DNA of 12,563 nucleotides from an uncultured Spirochaetales bacterium (GCA_934271365.1 CAKQRI010000044.1:1-12563), one strand, 5' to 3'. Positions 5,662 through 12,563 are shown, counted from the first letter of the stretch. Notes: generated from the sequence alone by a model not told the origin. Numbers and translations: made by a program.

Positions 5662-6535
5662 CACGGCGCTTGATTCCGCCAAGAATACCGGACTCCTTTT
5701 CGACGACCTTGACAGTGTCTTCGATCGTGGAGTCCTCTTTCTCTCTCTTCATGTTATCCCAGCGCCTTACAAGCCACATATACATATCGCCCTCAGTATT
5801 GCCAGGAAAAGAAGAGAGAAGATGCTCTTCCCTCACTACTTTCACTATCGGGGAATAGACATTCTCATACCAGCTCTTAGCTGCTTCCTCTATTGGAATC
5901 TCCCTGTCATTTATACTCTGATTAATATAGTACTTATGAACAAGTATATGATTTACCAGCTCTGGATATGCACCTGGTGTTGTGAAGACTATATCTCCCA
6001 TAGGAATCGGCAGATAACCATACTGCTCTATGAACATCTCCCTCTCATACTGCACTACGCGGCGTCTGAGCTCTCGCATCGACATTCCTGGTTCTAGAGG
6101 AATCTTTGAATCAAGCTCAACCACCTCAGCATCAATGAATTCCTGTCCCATTGTCTTTGCTACAGAGACTCTATGGTTTCCATCCCTTACAAAATACCAT
6201 CCACCTAATGAGTAGACAGATATAGGAGGAAGAATCACATCTGAGTGAAGAGCCTCATCTACACTGACCCATCTATGCCTCAGCATCTCTCTCTTTGGAA
6301 GAAATGCTGCAGAGAAATCACGATAACGGCCTTCTGACCCTATAATCTTAGCTACAGGAATAGTCCGCATTCCAACATAAGTCTCGCTTTTGGGCTTTAT
6401 TATTGATGTGACTTCATACCAGGAAAGAAGGTCATTGTTCTTCCATGACAATGTCTTCATAAGTCCCTGCAGCCTTGCACGGGCCTTTGCCTTTGTAAAC
6501 TCATCATTGGCTACCTGTGATAAATAGTCAGTCAT
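5627..6535 (-). CDS. ParB/sulfiredoxin-fold domain protein of unknown function
   Basis: A 302-residue soluble protein. Residues about 57-145 look like a ParB/Srx-type domain: a leading strand MRTIPVAKIIGSEGRYRDF, then the core motif RDGNHRVSVAK (117-127), equivalent to the GxxRxxA box of ParB and the nucleotide-binding loop of sulfiredoxin. This suggests nucleotide binding or a phosphotransfer/nuclease-like activity. There is no helix-turn-helix of the chromosome-partition ParB type, so it is not a plasmid or chromosome partition protein. The C-terminal half (about 150-302) is mainly helical and unrecognised. The ATG overlaps the metallophosphoesterase stop as ATGA, with GGAGG upstream, so the two are cotranscribed and probably translationally coupled. 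The tail overlaps the flavodoxin gene by 35 bp. Confidence 0.7.
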   Translation of the reverse strand: MTDYLSQVANDEFTKAKARARLQGLMKTLSWKNNDLLSWYEVTSIIKPKSETYVGMRTIPVAKIIGSEGRYRDFSAAFLPKREMLRHRWVSVDEALHSDVILPPISVYSLGGWYFVRDGNHRVSVAKTMGQEFIDAEVVELDSKIPLEPGMSMRELRRRVVQYEREMFIEQYGYLPIPMGDIVFTTPGAYPELVNHILVHKYYINQSINDREIPIEEAAKSWYENVYSPIVKVVREEHLLSSFPGNTEGDMYMWLVRRWDNMKREKEDSTIEDTVKVVEKESGILGGIKRRVSYLFDILRQK

Positions 6536-7233
6536 CTCCGTCCTCCAAGCTCGGGATCATCTATGATAAAGCTCTTATATATATTGATTACCTTTGTCTG
6601 ATTATACTCTGTTATTCTCGGTGCATTCAGATCCTCAAGATGGACATGTCCATGCAGAAGATATTTAGGCTTATATTTATCCATGAAATCCAGAAAGCAT
6701 TCAAATCCTCTATGGCATAAATCCTCACCATCTCCGATTCCTCTCGGAGGTGCATGAGTAAGCAGGATATCACAATACCGCCCATAGCGGAGCTTCATTG
6801 CATTGAGCTTAGGAATGAGCCACCTGATCCTCCATGCCATCTGCTTTTCAGAATACTGGCTATTTCCATAGTTATATAGATTAGATCCTCCTAAGCCTAC
6901 AATGATCAGATCTCTGTACTTATCGTAAATAACCTTTCCCTCTGCAAACATTCCGCCAAAGCGCGGAAGCATTGTCATCTTGCCGTTCTTGCCCAGTTCT
7001 GAAAGATCCTTCATCGATTCAGAGCCCTTATTCATCATCCTGTCCCAGTCATCAAGATTATGATTGCCATAAACCCAGCAGACATCTTTATTGAGCATTG
7101 TCGCAATATAATCATAATAGCGAAGAGGAAGATCTCCTGCAGAGACAACAAGATCAACATCCTTATACAGAGAAGGAGCAACACTTGAATAGATAAGAGT
7201 ATCGGTTGTATCAGAAATGCCAAGTATCTTCAT
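6532..7233 (-). CDS. Calcineurin-like metallophosphoesterase
   Basis: A 233-residue cytosolic metallophosphoesterase of the calcineurin-like superfamily. The metal-binding motifs occur in order: Asp8 in ISDTTD, AGD (32-34), GNHN (56-59), THAPP (159-163) and HGHVH (194-198). The first motif reads D-T-T in place of the usual DxH, so one metal ligand is altered; I believe this is shared by a subset of bacterial members. The substrate cannot be told from sequence: phosphodiesters and nucleotides are both possible. It is the first gene of a two-gene operon with the ParB-fold gene (ATGA overlap). It has its own promoter downstream of the purine nucleoside phosphorylase terminator. No strong Shine-Dalgarno is free: the only GGA sits in the loop of a small hairpin 5-19 bases upstream. 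Confidence 0.85.
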   Translation of the reverse strand: MKILGISDTTDTLIYSSVAPSLYKDVDLVVSAGDLPLRYYDYIATMLNKDVCWVYGNHNLDDWDRMMNKGSESMKDLSELGKNGKMTMLPRFGGMFAEGKVIYDKYRDLIIVGLGGSNLYNYGNSQYSEKQMAWRIRWLIPKLNAMKLRYGRYCDILLTHAPPRGIGDGEDLCHRGFECFLDFMDKYKPKYLLHGHVHLEDLNAPRITEYNQTKVINIYKSFIIDDPELGGRR

Positions 7234-7237
7234 TTCT

Positions 7238-7252
7238 AAGGTATCCTACCTT
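7238..7252 (-). promoter_or_regulatory. Small hairpin over the metallophosphoesterase ribosome-binding site
   Basis: AAGGTA (7238-7243) and TACCTT (7247-7252) form a perfect 6-bp stem with a 3-base loop. On the minus strand the loop is GGA, the only purine-rich Shine-Dalgarno-like core upstream of the ATG at 7233. The hairpin lies within the predicted 5' leader and could limit translation or, as DNA, be a protein site. Confidence 0.35.
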
Positions 7253-7280
7253 CATTACTCTAACAGTAATGATTACATTA
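7252..7280 (-). promoter_or_regulatory. Operator-like palindromes at the metallophosphoesterase transcription start
   Basis: TCATTACT (7252-7259) and AGTAATGA (7265-7272) are perfect 8-bp inverted arms around 5 bases. The right arm overlaps a second dyad, TAATG (7267-7271) and CATTA (7276-7280). The predicted start of transcription (near 7270) falls inside the palindrome and its outer part reaches the -10 box, a typical repressor position. The binding protein is unknown. As RNA, the first dyad would form a 5'-terminal hairpin. Confidence 0.4.
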
Positions 7281-7305
7281 TCAGAAATCATCATATCCTT
7301 TTCAA
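7277..7305 (-). promoter_or_regulatory. Sigma70-type promoter of the metallophosphoesterase operon
   Basis: On the minus strand TTGAAA (7305-7300) and GATAAT (7282-7277) are 17 bases apart. Each matches consensus at five of six positions, making this the best-scoring promoter in the window by eye. Transcription would start near 7270, giving a leader of about 37 bases with two hairpins. Confidence 0.65.
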
Positions 7306-7315
7306 TGTCATGAAT

Positions 7316-7343
7316 AAAAAAGCCGCTTTCACATGAAAGCAGC
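7316..7343 (-). terminator. Intrinsic terminator of the purine nucleoside phosphorylase gene
   Basis: GCCGCTTTC (7322-7330) and GAAAGCAGC (7335-7343) pair over nine positions (one G-U when read on the minus strand) around a 4-base loop. Six T follow on the minus strand. It starts 16 bases past the stop codon at 7359 and separates this gene from the metallophosphoesterase operon. Confidence 0.88.
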
Positions 7344-7358
7344 TCTATATCCAAAAGA

Positions 7359-8201
7359 TTACATAGTCTTCTCAGAAGGCCATGTCTTTATTATCTCTCT
7401 TACAAGCTTTGAGAATGTTGTCTTAACGCGGCTTCCTGTTTCAATGACCTCTTCGTGATTCAGAGGCTGATCAAGAATCCCTGCTGCCATATTAGTAAGG
7501 CATGAGATACCTAAAGTATGCATTCTCATCTGGCTTGCTGCGATAGCTTCAGGCACAGTTGACATGCCAACAGCATCTGCACCAGCAAAACGGGCAAACT
7601 TAACTTCTGTAGGAGTTTCAAAGCTTGGGCCAGTAAACAGCATATAGACACCTTCTCTTACAGAAATCCCAGTAGATTCTGCTGCTTTTCTTGCGGTACA
7701 GAGAAGATCCTTATCATAAGCTGAGCACATATCAAAGAATCTTGGACCAAGCTCATCATGGTTCATACCCCTGCATGGACTGTCTGCAATGAGCTTTATA
7801 TGGTCAGTAATCAGCATAAGATCACCTGCTCTCCACTTCTCATTGACACAGCCTGCCGCATTTGTAAGGAACAGAGATTGGATTCCAAGAAGATGCATGC
7901 ACCTGATCGGATATACAACCTGATCCATGCTCCAGCCTTCATAATAGTGGAATCTACCCTGCATGCAGAGAACATAGCGGCCTTCAAGCTTTCCTATTAC
8001 AAGACGTCCTTTATGGCCTGGAACCGTAGAGACAGGAAAATGAGGGATATCATGATAATCAATGATAACAGGACTCTCTATCTCTTCTGCAAGATCTCCA
8101 AGGCCTGAGCCAAGCACGATTCCAATCTCGATTTTCTTTTCACCAATAAGAGAGCGTATATATGCAGCGCTCTCCTTTAAGCTGTTCATATATTCATCCA
8201 T
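7359..8201 (-). CDS. Purine nucleoside phosphorylase (trimeric, inosine/guanosine type)
   Basis: Cytosolic enzyme of purine salvage that splits purine nucleosides with phosphate into base and ribose-1-phosphate. The 280 residues match the trimeric PNP/MTAP family. Phosphate-site motifs are GSGLG (31-35), PGHKGRL (61-67) and QGRFHYYEG (81-89). TNAAG (113-117), GPSFETPTE (191-199), GADAVGMSTVPE (207-218) and TNMAAG (236-241) shape the base and ribose site. Asn237 in the last motif indicates 6-oxopurines such as inosine and guanosine rather than methylthioadenosine. I chose the ATG at 8201; a second ATG lies at codon 5. No Shine-Dalgarno precedes either, but a consensus extended -10 ends six bases before the first, suggesting a leaderless message. 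A strong terminator follows the gene. Confidence 0.95.
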   Translation of the reverse strand: MDEYMNSLKESAAYIRSLIGEKKIEIGIVLGSGLGDLAEEIESPVIIDYHDIPHFPVSTVPGHKGRLVIGKLEGRYVLCMQGRFHYYEGWSMDQVVYPIRCMHLLGIQSLFLTNAAGCVNEKWRAGDLMLITDHIKLIADSPCRGMNHDELGPRFFDMCSAYDKDLLCTARKAAESTGISVREGVYMLFTGPSFETPTEVKFARFAGADAVGMSTVPEAIAASQMRMHTLGISCLTNMAAGILDQPLNHEEVIETGSRVKTTFSKLVREIIKTWPSEKTM

Positions 8202-8207
8202 AACTGC

Positions 8208-8216
8208 ATTATAGCA
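8208..8216 (-). promoter_or_regulatory. Consensus extended -10 abutting the PNP start codon
   Basis: On the minus strand TGC followed by a perfect TATAAT (8213-8208) lies six bases before the ATG whose first base is 8201. A start seven bases past the -10 falls on that A, so the transcript would be leaderless. No good -35 is visible at 17 bases, as is common for extended -10 promoters. The upstream gene ends only 28 bases away. Confidence 0.5.
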
Positions 8217-8228
8217 TAAAGATCAGAC

Positions 8229-9197
8229 TCAATCTTCTGCTCTCTTCTTAAATAGAATGCCACCTGCAATAGCACTTGCTGACTGCTGGAATAGAATGCC
8301 GAAAATAACAGGAAGTGCACCATCTGGAGGAAGATAGTCGATTGCGAGCACTAAGGCCGCACTTACATTACGCATTGCAGTTGCATATGTTATTGAAACG
8401 CTATCAGCTCTATTGAAATGAAAAATACGTGAAAATATATTGCCTGCAAAATATCCAGATGCGGCAACGATGAGACTGACAATAGCCATATAGATATAAA
8501 TGACAGAGGCATCAGCTATCAGTCTTTCTGCGACCTGTGATGTATTGATCATAATGACAAAGAGGAGGAATATCTTGGATACCGGCTTCAGGCATGGTGC
8601 AATATTTTCCGTAACTCTTCCTTTTGAAAGCTGGTTTATCACCATTCCGATTATTGACGGAATGACAACCATGAAAAGAAGCGATGACATCATTCCACCG
8701 CTGTCAATCTGAATAGAGGATCCGATGAGGAGACGAAGCAGAAATGGCGTAATTATAGGTGCAATAACCGTATCTACTATCAATATGGATAGTGCAATAC
8801 CCATATTACCAGAGAAGACAGAAGCCTATACGGTTCCTACAACAGCTGTTGGAATTGCTCTGAGAAGCGCATATCCGCTTATTATCCCTGAATTATCAGA
8901 AAAGAACAAATAAGCAAGGCCTACAGACAATACAGGCATTATCAACAAGCTTCCAAGCCAATATGCCAGCATGAATTTTGGCCTTTTCATTGTGCTGAAA
9001 AAGTCATTAAGACTTATAGATAGTGCACTGGAAAAAGTCAGGAAGCCAAAAAGATAGCTCACCAGAGGCTTCATCCAGGAAACTCTATGCCCTAGCAGCA
9101 ATCCTAGTAGCACACCCATAGGAGTCAGAAATATCATGCATTTTTCGAGAACACGATTCACCCCTATCATTTTAGGGGTAATTGAATATAAAGACAT
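8229..9197 (-). pseudogene. BASS-family (bile acid:Na+ symporter-like) transporter interrupted by one in-frame TAG
   Basis: From ATG 9197 the frame encodes residues 1-123, then meets TAG (8826-8828), then continues in the same frame to the stop at 8229. It would be 322 residues without the stop, the normal length for this inner-membrane family of about ten helices. Hydrophobic segments run across both halves. RAIPTAVVGTV before the stop and ASVFSGNMGIALS after it together form the conserved fourth-helix region. The second half carries the ATAMRNVSAA segment near the sodium sites. Homologues, as I recall them, have Trp here, so a TGG to TAG change is the likely cause. An internal ATG at 8804 has no ribosome-binding site and would make a protein lacking the first four helices. 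AAAGG precedes the first ATG. It follows the ROK gene by 17 bases, as the operon's last member. It may be a recent pseudogene, a suppressed codon or a sequence error. Confidence 0.8.
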
Positions 9198-9214
9198 AAG
9201 AGAAAACCTTTTGC

Positions 9215-10333
9215 TTATTCAGCTTTTACAAGATCATATAGACCTTTCGAGATTACAAGCTCTGATAGTCCAGTCAGGCTAGGATGAGGACAGATCGGCT
9301 TATCAACAGACACATCCAGAAGACAATATCTTGATGTATGATAGTCAATTCTGCCCTTAAGACCATATTCACCAAGCCTACGAACCAGATTGCCATCAAC
9401 TATGAATTGCTGAATGTCCAGCATATTTGAGATATTAGCAATTGTCAGAGATATATACTGTGCGGTGTAGTCTACCAAGCTGCTGCTGATCACACCTTCT
9501 TTCAGTTCTGGGAATCTTTCCCGTAAGCTTTCTTTTGAAAGATTAGATTCAAGCCATCCCGGATGCTTTGGGCTCGTAATATAATTGGGATCATAAGATA
9601 TATAACCAACCTCACCAGCCATAGCATGCATGCCTAAACGGAGCTTTGAGTCCATAATCAGACCTGCACCAAGACCTTTTCCTGCATATATGAATGCTAA
9701 ATCCTTGCAGCCATAGTCCTTTCTTTTTGAATACTCTCCGCACACACATGCATTTACATCATTATAGCAATACATAGGTATTCCGATTGCGCTGCTGAAT
9801 TTCTTGAATTCCTTTGAGAATTCTGTCCTCTTCTGGAACTTTGAAATTGGTCCTATATTGCTATATGAGCCATCAATGGAGAAGGCACCAGGAAGACATA
9901 ATCCAATCCCAACCAGCTCATCCTTTACTGTATTGCATTCCTTCAATGTCTGCTTGAATATCTTAGGCAGATTATCCTGGAAGAAAATCACAACATCATT
10001 CGAGACCGAATATTCCTTAAAGAAAAGCTCATTGCCATAATAATTGCAGACTGCAACCAGTGCTCTATTTCCATCATAATCTATTGAAAGAGCTTTTATC
10101 CTATCTGGCTGGAATGTCAGAAGCTGCGGCTTTCTACCTCGGGTTGTATTAGCTTCACCACTGACAGTAATCCATCCTCGCTCTTCTAAATAGTCAGATA
10201 TTTTCAAGACAGTGGTCATGCTAGATCCTAGAATCGTACAGATATCACGTCTGGATATGCTACCTTTCTCAGCAATAAGAGAAAGCACATTTGTTCTATT
10301 GATCTGCTTGACATCACTCTGGCTATAATTCAT
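9215..10333 (-). CDS. ROK-family transcriptional regulator of the amino-sugar operon
   Basis: A 372-residue NagC/XylR-type regulator. Residues about 10-60 form a winged helix-turn-helix (SRRDICTILGSSMTTVLKIS), with the wing GRK near 66-68. The ROK domain keeps the catalytic Asn191-Asp192 pair in YNDVNA and the loop GKGLGAG (218-224). It has DYDG in place of the DxGGT phosphate loop, AGEVGY (239-244) in place of GEIGH, and no CxCGxxGCxE zinc cluster. It is therefore a ligand-sensing repressor or activator rather than a kinase. AGGAGG five bases before the ATG at 10333 sets the start, and the first 11 bases overlap the kinase gene, so the two are cotranslated. Its position inside the deacetylase-kinase operon suggests that it senses an amino sugar or its phosphate and autoregulates this operon. 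Its operator would lie upstream, outside the window. Confidence 0.88.
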   Translation of the reverse strand: MNYSQSDVKQINRTNVLSLIAEKGSISRRDICTILGSSMTTVLKISDYLEERGWITVSGEANTTRGRKPQLLTFQPDRIKALSIDYDGNRALVAVCNYYGNELFFKEYSVSNDVVIFFQDNLPKIFKQTLKECNTVKDELVGIGLCLPGAFSIDGSYSNIGPISKFQKRTEFSKEFKKFSSAIGIPMYCYNDVNACVCGEYSKRKDYGCKDLAFIYAGKGLGAGLIMDSKLRLGMHAMAGEVGYISYDPNYITSPKHPGWLESNLSKESLRERFPELKEGVISSSLVDYTAQYISLTIANISNMLDIQQFIVDGNLVRRLGEYGLKGRIDYHTSRYCLLDVSVDKPICPHPSLTGLSELVISKGLYDLVKAE

Positions 10334-11288
10334 TCCTGCCTCCTAATATCTTATCAGGGGAATTCTTTTGAAAAGCCATCTCTGTCGCATATCCTAATAA
10401 GTCATTTTTGGGAATGCATATCTCAGCATTTGGATACTTTTCCTTAAAGAGCTTTATAAAACCTTCCAAATGAAGCTTGCTATTAAGGATATTACTCCCC
10501 CAAATACCAACTTTAAAAGCATCTGCCTCTCTGAATTGCAATGTACTTGCAAGCCTATCTGCTAAAAGAAAGCTCTCAGTATAGGCTGTGGCTATAATCT
10601 CTATTGCTAGTTTATCACATTTTGCAGCTGCTTCATCAACAATCGGAGGAATAACAGAAAGCTGTTTCAGAGTGAAATGAAGGCAGAAATCCATATAATC
10701 CTTTTCTGTATGGATATCAAGTGCAGAAAGAACAGAATCAATGAGAAGACTATCCTCAATGATATTATCAAACCAGTCTCCTATCTTCCTCACTACCTTA
10801 AGACTTATCCATGTACCAGAGCCTTCATCACCATAAACAGTATATGGCCAGCCACCAGCACGAGCCAATCTTCCACCTGAATTGCGGCCAACAGCAATAG
10901 AGCCGGTACCAGAATTCAATAGTATTCCAACACCTCCAGTAATTGCCTCCATTGCCAATTCGCCATCATTCATAGCAATCACATCTGCATGAGGAAATAC
11001 TCTTTTAAGCAGAGACTCCAATAACAGCTTATCCTCATTGCTATCGACACCCGACATTCCACAGACTACGCATGCACAATCCTCTACCTTTCCATTAAAT
11101 GCAGAAAGGCATTCATAAGTTCCGGATTCAAGCTGGTTCACAGCCTTTTCCGGATCTTTTGAGAAATATCCAAGAGAGCCGACATCCACTGAAGATAGAA
11201 CCTCTCCTGTACATGAGTAAGCAGCCCTTATTCTTAAATGAGTGCCACCTCCATCAATGCCGATTACATAGTCTTTCTTTCTGTCCAT
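10323..11288 (-). CDS. BadF/BcrA-type sugar kinase, likely N-acetylglucosamine or glucosamine kinase
   Basis: ATP-dependent kinase of the BadF/BadG/BcrA/BcrD ATPase family, 321 residues, expected to phosphorylate GlcNAc or GlcN at O6 in the cytosol. ASKHA-fold motifs are GIDGGGTH (10-17, phosphate 1), MNDGE (106-110, with the catalytic Asp108), NSGTGSIAVG (125-134, phosphate 2), GGWPYTVYGDEGSG (145-158) and GIWGSNIL (261-268, adenosine). These fit the NAGK and Vibrio GspK type better than benzoyl-CoA reductase activators, which have an Fe-S cysteine pattern I do not see. The start could be GTG at 11294 (4-base overlap with the deacetylase gene) or ATG at 11288; AGGGA lies 8 bases before the ATG, so I prefer it. 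The 3' end overlaps the ROK gene by 11 bp. Which amino sugar it uses is inferred from the operon only. Confidence 0.85.
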   Translation of the reverse strand: MDRKKDYVIGIDGGGTHLRIRAAYSCTGEVLSSVDVGSLGYFSKDPEKAVNQLESGTYECLSAFNGKVEDCACVVCGMSGVDSNEDKLLLESLLKRVFPHADVIAMNDGELAMEAITGGVGILLNSGTGSIAVGRNSGGRLARAGGWPYTVYGDEGSGTWISLKVVRKIGDWFDNIIEDSLLIDSVLSALDIHTEKDYMDFCLHFTLKQLSVIPPIVDEAAAKCDKLAIEIIATAYTESFLLADRLASTLQFREADAFKVGIWGSNILNSKLHLEGFIKLFKEKYPNAEICIPKNDLLGYATEMAFQKNSPDKILGGRNEL

Positions 11289-11290
11289 AA

Positions 11291-12139
11291 TCACATTCCC
11301 TGGAAGATAAGCTCAAGCTCCTCTTTTGTTGGATAATATCCATATTCTCCAACCTGAAAAGCTTCGCTCTCCTTTACTGATTCTCCTTTCTCTTTTCCAT
11401 ATCGGGAGATCAGCATATCCCGATAGCAATCAGATGTATGATGGACAAATCTTTTATTATACATATGCCTTATCCATTCATGCCTAGCTGCAATGTCATC
11501 AGCAGGAGGAACCTGATCCAGTTCATTATCCACATATGGAAGCCATTCAAACATCTGACTTGTATGAGCAAACATCATATCAAGCTTTTTTTCAAGGACA
11601 TCATCAATCGAAATTACGACATCAGGCCTAAATGGACCAGGAAATGTAAATGTATCACCCCAATACATAACTATAGGATTATATCCAAGAGCTGGAGTAT
11701 CACTTACAACATTTGGCACCATAAGCATATAAGATGAGTCCTGAACAAGGCTGGCCGTATATCTATGATCTGGATGATAATCATTGAGTCTATTTGTGAT
11801 TATTATATCCGGAGCAATTTTACGGATAGTCCTTATCATCAGCTCTCTGTTCTTAAGGCTGGACTCGAGAGATCCATCTCTCACATTAAGGCACATGCTC
11901 TCAGCCCCGATTACAGCTACAGCGTTCTCTGCTTCCTTCCTTCTTATTGCCGCCAGCTCTATCGGCTCAATATTCATATGTCCGCTTGAGCCATCAGTAA
12001 CACTCAGAATCACTACTCTATCTCCAGCTTCACGGCAAAGGGATGCAAATCCGCTTGCCCTGATTTCTGTATCATCGGGATGTGCACTGACAAACAATAT
12101 CGTTCTATGACCCTTTCTTAATTCTGCTTTCCTTTTCAT
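11291..12139 (-). CDS. PIG-L/LmbE-family zinc deacetylase, probably acting on N-acetylglucosaminides
   Basis: A 282-residue zinc-dependent deacetylase of the PIG-L/LmbE family (MshB, BshB and archaeal diacetylchitobiose deacetylase). The first motif AHPDDTE (19-25) supplies His20 and Asp23 as zinc ligands and Asp22 as the general base; HPDH (122-125) supplies the third zinc ligand. The bases after the first motif code for IRASG where IGAGG is more usual. No signal peptide or membrane segment is seen, so it acts in the cytosol. A near-perfect AAGGAGGTGA a few bases upstream sets the ATG at 12139. It starts three bases after the glycosidase stop and its TGA overlaps the kinase start region, so it is firmly part of that operon. 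Context favours GlcNAc or short N-acetylated oligosaccharides, but thiol-biosynthesis types (MshB/BshB) cannot be excluded by sequence alone. Confidence 0.85.
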   Translation of the reverse strand: MKRKAELRKGHRTILFVSAHPDDTEIRASGFASLCREAGDRVVILSVTDGSSGHMNIEPIELAAIRRKEAENAVAVIGAESMCLNVRDGSLESSLKNRELMIRTIRKIAPDIIITNRLNDYHPDHRYTASLVQDSSYMLMVPNVVSDTPALGYNPIVMYWGDTFTFPGPFRPDVVISIDDVLEKKLDMMFAHTSQMFEWLPYVDNELDQVPPADDIAARHEWIRHMYNKRFVHHTSDCYRDMLISRYGKEKGESVKESEAFQVGEYGYYPTKEELELIFQGM

Positions 12140-12142
12140 ATC

Positions 12143-12563
12143 TCACCTCCTTGAATCATTCTTCAGAATATCTGCTGCAACCATTAAGAATTTAGTAGCT
12201 GGCGTCACCCATACTTCCCTATAAGTTGCAATACAGCCAGCTGGCCAATATGGGACATCTTCATTTGCTCTTGTCTGAACGCCAACAGCAAGCTCACCTA
12301 CAGTCTCTCCTAGAAGTGCAGTATAATTCTGACCGTATCTTGAGCCTTCTCCATATATCAGAGACTGTCCAAACGGATTCTTTCCAAGAACCCAGTAAAG
12401 CTGCTCACGCGCAATCTGGATTAATGACTGGTCATCAAAATAATCTCCGATTATCGATGCACTCTTTCCATTTGCAAGAATCACTGCTGGACCACAGTCA
12501 ATATAGTAGACAGAAAATAAGAAGAAATCATAAAGAATCAAAATATAGCTTCTCAAACTCATT
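12143..12563 (-). CDS. C-terminal fragment of a GH9-like (alpha/alpha)6 glycosidase
   Basis: Partial: the frame is still open at the window edge, so the true start lies to the right. The visible 140 or so residues resemble the end of glycoside hydrolase family 9-like (alpha/alpha)6 barrels: AREQLYWVLGKNPFGQS, then YGEGSRYGQNYTA and QTRANEDVPYWPAG. The final YREVWVTPATKFLMVAADIL has a Glu where GH9 enzymes have the general acid in their NEVAxxWNAxL segment. Whether it acts on cellulose-type or chitosan-type chains cannot be told here. Next to a PIG-L deacetylase and an amino-sugar kinase, an exo-beta-glucosaminidase-like role is a reasonable guess. The Met encoded at 12562 is unlikely to be the real start. 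The stop is three bases before the deacetylase ATG. Localisation is unknown because the N-terminus is missing. Confidence 0.65.
   Translation of the reverse strand, partial: MSLRSYILILYDFFLFSVYYIDCGPAVILANGKSASIIGDYFDDQSLIQIAREQLYWVLGKNPFGQSLIYGEGSRYGQNYTALLGETVGELAVGVQTRANEDVPYWPAGCIATYREVWVTPATKFLMVAADILKNDSRR

Noticed and set aside
7758..8108. A 116-codon plus-strand frame opposite the PNP gene
   Set aside because: It is a shadow of the strongly conserved phosphorylase frame and has no recognisable motif.
8826..8828. TAG as a reassigned sense codon (for example pyrrolysine)
   Set aside because: Other genes in the window, including the ParB-fold, kinase and lipoprotein genes, end with TAG at natural family ends, so reassignment is not supported.

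Overview
The window reads like a chromosomal stretch of an AT-leaning bacterium (roughly 40% G+C by eye), most plausibly a host-associated spirochaete. That placement is an inference. It rests on a lipoprotein-type signal ending L-S-V-S-C, the flavour of the HtpG and ROK proteins, and heavy use of ATA and AGA/AGG codons; there is no 16S or other marker gene here. TAG, TGA and TAA all end genes, so no codon reassignment is evident.

Left part (1-4271): htpG runs leftward from a good sigma70-like promoter. A divergent ROK-family regulator follows and collides tail to tail (29-bp overlap) with a leftward gene for an acidic, membrane-anchored lipoprotein-like protein that I cannot place in a family. 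Upstream of that gene is a 323-base gene-free stretch. It holds what looks like a complete small-RNA unit on the minus strand: a promoter, two hairpins and a textbook intrinsic terminator, with no protein gene behind it.

Middle (4272-7358): a lone ABC ATPase is followed by a WrbA-like flavodoxin. An intrinsic-terminator-like hairpin lies between them, and its 3' arm is the flavodoxin Shine-Dalgarno sequence. The flavodoxin overlaps by 35 bp, tail to tail, a leftward two-gene operon of a metallophosphoesterase and a ParB/sulfiredoxin-fold protein. That operon has its own promoter, with an operator-like palindrome at the predicted start of transcription.

Right part (7359-12563), all leftward: the 3' end of a GH9-like (alpha/alpha)6 glycosidase, a PIG-L/LmbE deacetylase, a BadF-type amino-sugar kinase, a ROK regulator and a BASS-type transporter whose frame is broken by a single TAG. 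The first four are packed with overlaps or gaps of a few bases and look like one operon for amino-sugar oligosaccharide breakdown (deacetylate, hydrolyse, phosphorylate). A purine nucleoside phosphorylase follows, with a consensus extended -10 box six bases before its ATG (a possible leaderless message) and a strong terminator.

The points most worth a second look are the candidate small RNA at 3990-4083, the terminator/ribosome-binding-site overlap at 5064-5106, the glycosidase-deacetylase-kinase operon, and the amber-interrupted transporter.
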